From Bacteroidota bacterium (GTDB taxonomy: Bacteria > Bacteroidota > Bacteroidia > B-17B0 > Aurantibacillaceae), in NCBI GenBank assembly GCA_947449125.1, contig CANFQR010000116.1, positions 1 through 5,642 of the forward strand: a DNA stretch of 5,642 bases, written 5' to 3'. Below the pieces are notes generated by a model. It was given only the letters and a program-made list of their open reading frames with translations. It had not been told where the DNA came from and did no database searches. Position 1 is the first letter of the stretch. Every line of letters starts with the position of its first letter. Shown here piece after piece: positions 1 through 5,329 of the stretch. Made by a program: the position numbers and the translations under genes.

Positions 1-2
1 AA

Positions 3-458
3 AAAATCCATGCATTAATCGTATTAGTATATATTGAAATTTCAAGAGAAAAAAACACTTTAGAAAATATTAAAAACCAAACATATTTAATAAAACTAAG
101 ACAATTTGAAGATTTAATCGAAGAGAATTTTAGAAGTGATAAGTTTGTTAAAAACTACGCATTCAAATTAAATATTACAGAAAAACACCTAAATAGAGTT
201 GCAAAAAGTTGTATTGGAAAAACGAGTACACAATTAATAAGTGAAAGAATTATACTTGAAGCAAAAAGGATGTTAATTTATTCCAAGTTAAATGTCACTC
301 AAATTGGTGAAGAATTAGGCTATTTTGATAATTCTTATTTTGTAAGATTTTTCAAAAAGAATGTCGGTATCACTCCATTTGCTTTTTTAATTAAATACAA
401 AATTCTAAATCAATTTCTTGTGTTACTGTCTTTGGTTGCATTAAACATAACTGCTTAA
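3..458 (+). CDS. AraC-family transcriptional regulator, C-terminal part (5' end outside window)
   Basis: This is the DNA-binding end of an AraC/XylS-type transcription factor. The frame is open from base 3 with no start needed, so the N-terminal sensing domain lies beyond the left edge. The 151 visible residues contain a linker helix (about 32-48), then the two helix-turn-helix motifs of the family. The first lies around 49-77 (KLNITEKHLNRVAK). The second lies around 95-122, with the signature IGEELGYFDNSYFVRFFKK followed by GITP, the usual AraC end motif. The conserved hinge ERIILEAKRML links the two. An internal ATG at 270 would remove the first motif and is not the real start. The family normally stops a few residues after GITP, but this frame continues for about 24 more, mostly hydrophobic, residues. 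A six-T run at 383-388 sits exactly where the extension begins. The effector and targets cannot be told from this fragment. The family assignment is firm. Confidence 0.93.
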   Translation, partial: KIHALIVLVYIEISREKNTLENIKNQTYLIKLRQFEDLIEENFRSDKFVKNYAFKLNITEKHLNRVAKSCIGKTSTQLISERIILEAKRMLIYSKLNVTQIGEELGYFDNSYFVRFFKKNVGITPFAFLIKYKILNQFLVLLSLVALNITA

Positions 459-464
459 TTAAGC
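453..464. repeat. 12-base perfect palindrome spanning two convergent stop codons
   Basis: The sequence GCTTAATTAAGC is self-complementary. It contains the TAA stop of the AraC gene (456-458) and, on the other strand, the TAA stop of the 116-residue gene (461-459). No T-rich hairpin terminator is visible nearby, so the two transcripts may run into each other. Confidence 0.6.
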
Positions 465-809
465 TGCTTGAATATGAGTTGATGTCCTTTCATACAATGA
501 ATTGGTTTCAGTTTTATTTAACTTAAATTTAATTAAGTTAAAAATTTCCTTGGTTTGCCTCATTTTATCATCAAACACAATTTTGTTTGTGTGAGAAAAT
601 CTTGTAGTTAAACACTCATTAAACAACCAGTTTGTTGCCTCAATTAATTCTAATTGCCTTTCAACTTTACCTGTATTTCTTAGTAACTTTATAAGCTCTC
701 TGGAGTATGCCATGTATTGAATGTATGCATAGTCTCCCCCGTGTTCATTGTCGTATTTAATATTCTCAATCATATTAAAATACCTGTTTACTTTTTTAGT
801 TATTCTCAT
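459..809 (-). CDS. hypothetical protein, 116 residues, basic and probably all-helical
   Basis: I do not recognise this protein. It has no signal peptide and no membrane segment. It is rich in Lys, Arg, Asn and Glu, with amphipathic helix-like stretches at roughly 1-18, 28-45, 48-68 and 80-98. There is one Trp (61) and one Cys (66), and no nucleotide-binding or metal-binding motif that I can see. A helical-bundle DNA- or protein-binding role is possible but is only a guess. The start at 809 is chosen because it is the first ATG after a promoter-like TAGTTTTG (838-831) and an A/T-rich leader; Met13 is a possible alternative. The stop codon directly abuts the stop of the convergent AraC gene, with no bases between them. 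The long clean frame, the codon composition matching its surroundings and the upstream promoter-like site argue for a real gene. Confidence 0.7.
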   Translation of the reverse strand: MRITKKVNRYFNMIENIKYDNEHGGDYAYIQYMAYSRELIKLLRNTGKVERQLELIEATNWLFNECLTTRFSHTNKIVFDDKMRQTKEIFNLIKFKLNKTETNSLYERTSTHIQAA

Positions 810-830
810 GATTTTTAAATTTTATAAAGC

Positions 831-838
831 CAAAACTA
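831..838 (-). promoter_or_regulatory. -7-like element TAGTTTTG for the 116-residue gene
   Basis: On the minus strand this reads TAGTTTTG, an exact fit to the Bacteroidota -7 consensus TAnnTTTG. It would place the transcript start near 825 and give a leader of about 15 bases. No TTG lies 17-23 bases upstream, so the -33 half is missing. A second candidate further out has TTG at 910-908, a 19-base spacer and TTTATTTG at 888-881 (one mismatch). It would start transcription near 874 and include both nearby dyads in the leader. Either or both could be used. Confidence 0.4.
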
Positions 839-853
839 CTACATAAAGTAGTA
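837..853. repeat. inverted repeat TACTAC-N5-GTAGTA at the promoter of the 116-residue gene
   Basis: Perfect 6-base arms (837-842 and 848-853) are separated by ATAAA. The left arm overlaps the -7-like element by two bases, a position typical of a repressor operator. A second, weaker dyad (GCTA-N7-TAGC, 861-875) follows eight bases later. The binding protein is unknown. Confidence 0.4.
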
Positions 854-1005
854 TATTATTGCTACATTTTATAGCTTTAACAAATAAAATAGATATTTAA
901 AACCTCACAAAACCAGAAAAACCAATAGATAAAACCTATAAAAAATAAAATAACACTGTATTTATTAATTTTAACACCAAATAAAAAGCATTATTAAAAT
1001 AAGAC

Positions 1006-1036
1006 TTGCAAATCAAATCATTTTACAATACATTTG
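1006..1036 (+). promoter_or_regulatory. Bacteroidota-type promoter for the cold-shock gene
   Basis: TTG at 1006-1008, a 20-base spacer and TACATTTG at 1029-1036 match the -33/-7 consensus TTG-N(17-23)-TAnnTTTG with no mismatch. Transcription would start near 1042. That leaves a leader of about 250 bases before the csp start at 1292, unusually long but in keeping with cold-shock mRNAs of other bacteria. A weaker candidate (TTG 1090-1092, 16-base spacer, CACATTTG 1109-1116) could give a shorter leader. Confidence 0.6.
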
Positions 1037-1212
1037 TTAAACACTTAAATAAATATATTATACATCATTCGATTAGTTTTTTTTCCTCTTTGCAAAAATT
1101 TCAATTAACACATTTGACTTTCATTTTAAGATTACCGTTAAGTTAATTTTTATCGTAACATTAAAGTTTATGGTTAATTTAAAAAGAGTCTAAATAACAG
1201 AAGAAAAAATAT

Positions 1213-1272
1213 AAACAGGTTTGGGTCACACCCTTTTTCTCAAAACTGTTTTAACAAATAAATTAAAAAGGG
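1213..1272 (+). promoter_or_regulatory. structured element in the csp leader (hairpin with possible pseudoknot)
   Basis: Bases 1213-1223 pair with 1241-1251: six pairs, one G-A mismatch, then four pairs. Inside the loop, CCCTTTTT (1231-1238) is perfectly complementary to AAAAAGGG (1265-1272), which lies 19 bases before the start codon. Both helices together would make an H-type pseudoknot. Alternatively, the small hairpin GGGT-CAC-ACCC (1223-1233) competes for the CCC bases. A switch between these forms could control ribosome access with temperature; that function is inference. Confidence 0.4.
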
Positions 1273-1291
1273 AAAATAAAAAAATAAAAAA

Positions 1292-1483
1292 ATGGAAAAA
1301 GGAACAGTAAAGTTTTTCAACCAAACAAAAGGATTCGGTTTTATTAAAGTAGAAGGAACCGGAAAAGAAGTGTTCGTGCACGTATCTGGAATTAAAGAAG
1401 AAATTCGCGAAAACGACGAAGTTGTGTTTGAAATTCAAGAAGGAAAAAAAGGATTAAATGCCGTTAATGTTAAATTAGCGTAA
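1292..1483 (+). CDS. cold-shock protein, CspA family (single cold-shock domain)
   Basis: This is a small cytoplasmic single-stranded nucleic-acid binding protein, one five-stranded beta-barrel (OB-fold) cold-shock domain of 63 residues. Family members act as RNA chaperones that melt mRNA secondary structure, often at low temperature or during fast growth. The opening MEKGTVKFFN, the RNP1 motif KGFGFI (13-18) and the RNP2 motif VFVHVS (27-32) are all present, with the RNA-stacking aromatics Phe15, Phe17, Phe28 and His30. The C-terminal segment GKKGLNAVNV is typical of the family. No Shine-Dalgarno sequence sits at the usual distance; the 19 bases before ATG are almost all A with a few T. The gene appears monocistronic, with a long leader upstream and a strong terminator about 80 bases past its stop. 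Sequence alone does not tell whether it is cold-induced or constitutive. Confidence 0.97.
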   Translation: MEKGTVKFFNQTKGFGFIKVEGTGKEVFVHVSGIKEEIRENDEVVFEIQEGKKGLNAVNVKLA

Positions 1484-1559
1484 TTCTTTTTTGGTTAATT
1501 AAATTATTGCAGTTACTAAAAATATTAATATATAATACCAATCTACAATTTTAATTAAC

Positions 1560-1592
1560 AAAAAACCCCTCTCAAATTGAGAGGGGTTTTTT
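1560..1592. terminator. bidirectional intrinsic terminator between csp and frr
   Basis: Bases 1566-1573 (CCCCTCTC) pair perfectly with 1579-1586 (GAGAGGGG) around the loop AAATT. The stem is flanked by A6 (1560-1565) and T6 (1587-1592), so either strand gives a hairpin followed by a U-tract. It serves the rightward csp transcript and the leftward frr cluster, whose last stop codon is only 14 bases away. Confidence 0.95.
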
Positions 1593-1606
1593 AGTTTAAT
1601 TACCAT

Positions 1607-2167
1607 TTAAACTGTCATTATTTCTTTTTCTTTTTGCTCAATATGCTTATCAACTTTTGAAACACTATTATCAGTTAGAATCTGAATTTTACTTTCGGCA
1701 CTTTTGGCCTCATCTTCAGGCACCCCATCTTTTTGTAATTTTTTTATTTGCTCCATGCTATCCTTACGAACAGTTCTGATTCCAACTTTTGCATCTTCAC
1801 CAATACCTTTAGCGGTTTTAGTTAGTTGCTTACGACGCTCTTCAGTTAATGGCGGCACCATTATTCTAATAATTACGCCATCATTTTGTGGATTAAACCC
1901 AAGATTAGCCGCCTGAATGGCTTTTTCAATTGGTGTTAACATCGATTTCTCCCATGGCTGAATAACCAAAGTGCGAGAATCTTGAGAATTTACACTTGCT
2001 GTGTTACTTAACGGAACCATACTGCCATAATAATCAACCATTACACTCTCAAGCATGGCAGGACTGGCTTTTCCTGCTCTAACTTTTTGTAATTCGGTTT
2101 CTAAATGACTAATGGTTTTATCCATTGATGTTTTTGCATTTTCTAATACTGAATTTATATCACTCAT
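1607..2167 (-). CDS. frr: ribosome recycling factor (RRF)
   Basis: With EF-G, RRF splits the post-termination ribosome into subunits after peptide release, so ribosomes can start again. It acts in the cytoplasm and is essential in most bacteria. The 186-residue length is the family norm. Conserved blocks are in order: VRAGKASPAML (29-39), YYGS (46-49), ASVNSQDSRTLVIQPW (57-72), EKAI.AANLGFNP (81-93), PPLTEERRKQLTK (105-117) and VRTVRKD (about 129-136). The last includes the basic helix that contacts 23S rRNA. The two-domain layout (three-helix bundle interrupted by a beta domain at about 31-104) is intact. The ATG at 2167 follows the stop of the cysteine desulfurase gene by 19 bases, so frr is probably the last gene of that transcript. 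No pyrH, tsf or rpsB is adjacent, unlike the arrangement in many bacteria. Confidence 0.98.
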   Translation of the reverse strand: MSDINSVLENAKTSMDKTISHLETELQKVRAGKASPAMLESVMVDYYGSMVPLSNTASVNSQDSRTLVIQPWEKSMLTPIEKAIQAANLGFNPQNDGVIIRIMVPPLTEERRKQLTKTAKGIGEDAKVGIRTVRKDSMEQIKKLQKDGVPEDEAKSAESKIQILTDNSVSKVDKHIEQKEKEIMTV

Positions 2168-2186
2168 AATTATACTGGTTTAACGT

Positions 2187-3326
2187 TTATTTTACAGGAT
2201 TTTTAAATAATTCATAAAGTTTATTTAACACAAAATCAATTTCTTCTTTTGTATTGTATTTACTAAAACTAAATCGAACCGATGGTCGTTCCATATTTGT
2301 GCCAATTCCTCTAAGCACATGACTACCTTGATTACTACCACTGCTGCAAGCACTTCCTCCACTGGCTGCAATCCCTAAAATATCAAGGTTGAACAATAAC
2401 ATCTCTCCATCGGGATGTGCTGGGAAACAACAATTTAATACGGTATAAAGTGATTTTTCATCAGAAGTTTCTCCGTTAAATTCTATCCCTGGAATATTTT
2501 TCAAAAGTTCTTCACGCATATAATTTTTTAATCCTCTAATGTGTGCTTGATGTGCTTCCATTTCATCAAAACAAATTTCTAAGGCTTTTGCCAACCCAAC
2601 AATTCCATATACATTTTCGGTTCCTCCACGCATGTTTCTCTCCTGCGCCCCGCCATGAATAAACGGTGTAATTTTACATTGATGATTAACATATAAAAAA
2701 CCAACGCCTTTAGGACCATGAAATTTATGTGCCGCGCAAGTTACAAAATGCACCTTTAACTCGCGCAAATCCATTGTATAATGACCCATGGTTTGAACAG
2801 TATCACTATGAAAAATTGCATTATATTTTTCACATAAATCGCCTACTTCTTTTAATGGTAACAATGTTCCTATTTCATTATTTGCATGCATTAAAGAAAC
2901 TAAACTACGCGAATTATTCTTCAATAAATTCTCCAAATCAGCAAGATCTATATTTCCTTTATTATCTATTTTAACCCAACTAACTTTAACCTTACCGTTT
3001 TTTTCAAGCACCTTAATTGTGTGCTCTACCGCATGGTGTTCTATTGTACTCGAAATAATGTGCTGTATACCATAATCTGTAACCGATTGGTTTATGGCCA
3101 TGTTATCTGCTTCAGTTCCACCTGAAGTGAAAAATATCTCGGCAGGCGAAACATTCAATAATTTTGCTACAGTTTTACGCGCTGCTTCAATTGACGTGCG
3201 GGTTTTTCTTCCAAAACCATGTATAGATGAAGGATTTCCGAAATCTTCACGCATTAAAGGCATCATGGCATTTAACACATTTTCATCTAATCTAGTAGTG
3301 GCCGCATTATCTAAATATACTTTCAT
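2187..3326 (-). CDS. cysteine desulfurase, group I (NifS/IscS-like)
   Basis: This PLP-dependent fold-type I enzyme converts L-cysteine to L-alanine and holds the sulfur as a persulfide, for iron-sulfur clusters, thiolated tRNA or other thio-cofactors. It has 379 residues. Visible landmarks are YLDNAATT (4-11), FTSGGTEADN (66-75), the PLP-stacking His97 in IEHHAV, HANNEIG (147-153), Asp175 and Gln178 in HSDTVQ, the Schiff-base lysine Lys201 in AAHKFHGPKG, RGGTEN (233-238), and the mobile loop SGGSACSSG (322-330) carrying the catalytic Cys327. The long flexible loop and the SACSSG context place it in group I rather than the SufS group. No iscU, sufE or iscR is in the window, so its sulfur acceptor is unknown. 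Supplying MnmA for tRNA 2-thiolation is a reasonable guess. It lies 19 bases downstream of the mutase gene and 19 bases upstream of frr, within one likely operon. I leave the symbol blank because iscS and nifS cannot be told apart here. Confidence 0.95.
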   Translation of the reverse strand: MKVYLDNAATTRLDENVLNAMMPLMREDFGNPSSIHGFGRKTRTSIEAARKTVAKLLNVSPAEIFFTSGGTEADNMAINQSVTDYGIQHIISSTIEHHAVEHTIKVLEKNGKVKVSWVKIDNKGNIDLADLENLLKNNSRSLVSLMHANNEIGTLLPLKEVGDLCEKYNAIFHSDTVQTMGHYTMDLRELKVHFVTCAAHKFHGPKGVGFLYVNHQCKITPFIHGGAQERNMRGGTENVYGIVGLAKALEICFDEMEAHQAHIRGLKNYMREELLKNIPGIEFNGETSDEKSLYTVLNCCFPAHPDGEMLLFNLDILGIAASGGSACSSGSNQGSHVLRGIGTNMERPSVRFSFSKYNTKEEIDFVLNKLYELFKNPVK

Positions 3327-3345
3327 TGGGTTAATTATTTTTTAT

Positions 3346-4743
3346 TTAATTTTCAATTATTGCTTTAATATCTGCAATAATTTTATTCGCTAGCTTATCT
3401 GCAGCTTCTATTGACATGCTTTCACTGTATATACGAATAATTGGCTCTGTATTGCTTTTACGCAAATGAACCCATTCTTTATCAAACTCTATTTTTACAC
3501 CGTCTATGGTATTAACCGGTTGGTCTTTATATTTTTCTTTCACAGACGCAAGAACTTTATCAACATCAATTTGAGGTGTTAATTCAATTTTATTTTTTGA
3601 AATACAATAATTCGGATAGGTTTTTCGCAACTCAGAAATTGATTTACCGAACTTTGCCAAATGAGTTAAAAAAATTGCTATACCCACCAAAGCATCTCGC
3701 CCATTATGAAGCTCTGGTAAAATAATTCCACCGTTACCTTCACCTCCAATAAGCGCATTTGTTTCTTTCATCATTTTTACCACATTTACCTCGCCAACAG
3801 CCGAAGCCGAATAACTTCCGCCATTAGCTTCGGTAACATCACGCAAAGCTCTCGTACTTGAAAGATTGCTTACTGTATTAGCATTTTTATTTTTTTGTAA
3901 AATATAATCTGCAACTGCAACCAAGGTGTATTCTTCTCCAAACATTTCACCATTGTCACAAACAAAAGCCAAACGATCTACATCAGGATCTACACTAATA
4001 CCCAAATGCGCTTTTTGTTTTAAAACTTCTTTACTTAAATCGGTTAAATGTTCCGGTAACGGTTCAGGATTATGCGCAAAATTTCCATTTGGCTCGCCGT
4101 GTATTACTTTAATATTTTTTACACCTAATCTTTGCAACAAATTTGGCACTACAATTCCTCCACTTGAATTTATGGCGTCAATCACAATTGTGAAATTGGC
4201 GTTTTTAATCGCCTCAACATCTACATAAGGTAAATCTATTATTTTTTTGAAATGTTGTTCAATAAAATCATTATTAACCTTATAGGTACCCAAATTATTT
4301 ACTTCAGCATAATTAAAATCTGAATTTTCGGCTAAACGCAAAATTTCTTGCCCGTTTAATTCACTAATAAATTCACCTTTTTCGTTTAATAATTTTAAAG
4401 CATTCCACTGCTTGGGATTGTGGCTTGCAGTTAATATTATTCCTCCCTGAGCATTTAATTCGGTTACTGCCATTTCAACCGTGGGGGTTGTGCTAAGATC
4501 CAAATCAATAACATTTATTCCCAATCCTATCAAAGTTCCTGTGACAATTCCCGAAACCATTTGCCCACTAATCCTTGCGTCTCGCCCAATAACAACTTTA
4601 ATATCAGTAGTTGTTTTATTGTTATTTAAAATCCATGTTCCGTAGGCTGATGTAAATTTTACAATATCTAATGGTGTTAAACCATTATCTGGCTTTCCTC
4701 CAATAGTTCCTCTAATACCTGAAATACTTTTTATGAGCGTCAC
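3346..4743 (-). CDS. glmM: phosphoglucosamine mutase / phosphomannomutase family protein (GlmM-like)
   Basis: This alpha-D-phosphohexomutase of 465 residues moves phosphate between C6 and C1 of a sugar phosphate through a phosphoserine intermediate. The probable role is glucosamine-6-P to glucosamine-1-P, for UDP-GlcNAc, peptidoglycan and lipopolysaccharide. All four domains carry their signatures: the phosphoserine loop TASHNPKQWNALK (105-117, Ser107), the metal loop DPDVDRL (252-258), the sugar loop GEGNGG (334-339) and the phosphate-binding loop RKSNTEPIIR (428-437). GEGNGG differs from the GEQSGH of classical bacterial GlmM and resembles archaeal-type phosphoglucosamine mutases, so the exact substrate is inferred. 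The start is a GTG at 4743. The conserved opening TLIKSISGIRGTIGG begins at the next codon, and an in-frame TAA lies only two codons upstream, so no ATG is possible. It is the first gene of the three-gene minus-strand cluster. I found no convincing promoter, only AATTTTTG at 4816-4809 with one mismatch and no -33 element. Confidence 0.9.
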   Translation of the reverse strand: MTLIKSISGIRGTIGGKPDNGLTPLDIVKFTSAYGTWILNNNKTTTDIKVVIGRDARISGQMVSGIVTGTLIGLGINVIDLDLSTTPTVEMAVTELNAQGGIILTASHNPKQWNALKLLNEKGEFISELNGQEILRLAENSDFNYAEVNNLGTYKVNNDFIEQHFKKIIDLPYVDVEAIKNANFTIVIDAINSSGGIVVPNLLQRLGVKNIKVIHGEPNGNFAHNPEPLPEHLTDLSKEVLKQKAHLGISVDPDVDRLAFVCDNGEMFGEEYTLVAVADYILQKNKNANTVSNLSSTRALRDVTEANGGSYSASAVGEVNVVKMMKETNALIGGEGNGGIILPELHNGRDALVGIAIFLTHLAKFGKSISELRKTYPNYCISKNKIELTPQIDVDKVLASVKEKYKDQPVNTIDGVKIEFDKEWVHLRKSNTEPIIRIYSESMSIEAADKLANKIIADIKAIIEN

Positions 4744-4885
4744 TTTTAATTAATTTTTAAGCGGTAAAGATAGAAAAACTGCTTAATCTTTGAAACCATT
4801 TAAGTTAACAAAAATTGTTCATTTTTAATTCTAATTTTGTAGTAATAATCATTTTTATCACGATTTTTATCAAAGAAATAAACTA
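4744..4885. promoter_or_regulatory. divergent intergenic region between the mutase cluster and the TM2 gene
   Basis: This 142-base A/T-rich gap must hold promoters for both directions. On the plus strand TAATTTTG (4832-4839) fits the -7 consensus exactly. The nearest TTG (4815-4817) is 14 bases upstream of it, short of the usual 17-23, so the -33 half is uncertain. Transcription would start near 4845. A tandem repeat lies between that point and the ATG at 4886. Confidence 0.45.
4851..4872. repeat. tandem direct repeat ATTTTTATCA, 12-base period
   Basis: Two perfect copies of ATTTTTATCA (4851-4860 and 4863-4872) are separated by CG. They lie just downstream of the -7-like element and 13 bases before the TM2 start codon. 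They could be a regulator site spaced about one helical turn apart, or a leader element. In such A/T-rich DNA chance is not excluded. Confidence 0.55.
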
Positions 4886-5320
4886 ATGAGAATTAAACGC
4901 TTTATACTGTTTGCAGGTTTATTTTTTCTTCAGAAATTTGTTTTTGCTTCAAAATCAAGCGAACAATATGTTTATCTAATTAATCCGATGTTTCAAAAAA
5001 TTGATTCTGTTAACATTTCTAAATATAGAGAAATTATAAGTGATGTTAACAGACCAAGCCCGCTATTAAAATATTTTAACTCAAAGAAAAAAAAGAATAA
5101 AAAAATAACCGCTGCTGTTTTAGCCTTTCCTTTTCCGTTTGGTATTGTTGGATTACACCGTATTTATTTAGGAACAGCGCCTTATGTACCAGTTGTGTAT
5201 ATTGGTAGCATGGGAGGTATTTTTGGCGTACTCCCTTTTGTAGATTTTTGTATTTTAATTTTAGACAAAGAGGAATCAAGATATATTGATAATAAAAAAG
5301 TATTTATGTGGGTTGAATAA
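4886..5320 (+). CDS. exported or membrane TM2-domain protein, 144 residues
   Basis: The N-terminus MRIKRF plus a hydrophobic core (7-20) ending in VFA-SK gives a signal peptide with probable cleavage after Ala21. A polar segment (22-66) follows, then a lysine cluster (67-73, KKKKNKK) and a TM2 domain (about 73-127). The TM2 domain consists of two membrane helices joined by a short turn, with the family pattern GLHRIYLG (89-96), GGIFG (110-114) and PFVDFCIL (117-124, Asp120). The function of TM2 proteins in bacteria is largely unknown, so none is assigned. The lysines before the first helix suggest that side faces the cytoplasm, at odds with a cleaved signal peptide unless the 22-66 segment is arranged otherwise. 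The lysine codons contain an A8 run (5087-5094), a possible slippage site. The ATG at 4886 has no Shine-Dalgarno sequence. The gene ends nine bases before the asparagine synthetase start, suggesting co-transcription. Confidence 0.88.
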   Translation: MRIKRFILFAGLFFLQKFVFASKSSEQYVYLINPMFQKIDSVNISKYREIISDVNRPSPLLKYFNSKKKKNKKITAAVLAFPFPFGIVGLHRIYLGTAPYVPVVYIGSMGGIFGVLPFVDFCILILDKEESRYIDNKKVFMWVE

Positions 5321-5329
5321 TTCATTAAT

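Larger units (their letters stand above)
810..1291. other. 482-base intergenic region with two divergent promoters and the csp leader
   Basis: No protein-coding gene is convincing here. The sequence is very A/T-rich. The left end (about 825-910) holds promoter-like motifs and inverted repeats for the leftward 116-residue gene. The middle (1006-1036) holds a consensus-like rightward promoter. The stretch from about 1042 to 1291 would be a long untranslated leader for the cold-shock gene, with a structured element near its 3' end. Between about 911 and 1005 I see nothing beyond A-rich sequence. No tRNA or known riboswitch class was recognised. Confidence 0.7.

Noticed and set aside
1090..1116. 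Second csp promoter (TTG, 16-base spacer, CACATTTG)
   Set aside because: It has a mismatch in the first base of the -7 element and a spacer below the usual range. It is kept only as an alternative to the better site at 1006-1036.
1223..1240. GGGT-CAC-ACCC hairpin followed by T5 in the csp leader as a transcription terminator
   Set aside because: The stem is only four pairs and lies upstream of csp without a preceding gene. It is better explained as part of the leader fold.
1226..1438. Minus-strand 70-codon open frame across the csp gene
   Set aside because: It is the complement of the clearly real cold-shock gene, and its Phe-rich composition is what antisense of Lys/Glu codons gives.
2729..3393. 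Plus-strand open frames over the cysteine desulfurase (2729-2974 and 3094-3393)
   Set aside because: They are antisense to conserved catalytic regions of the desulfurase and have no recognisable domains.
4809..4816. Minus-strand AATTTTTG as promoter of the mutase cluster
   Set aside because: It has one mismatch and no TTG at the right distance upstream, so it is too weak to annotate.
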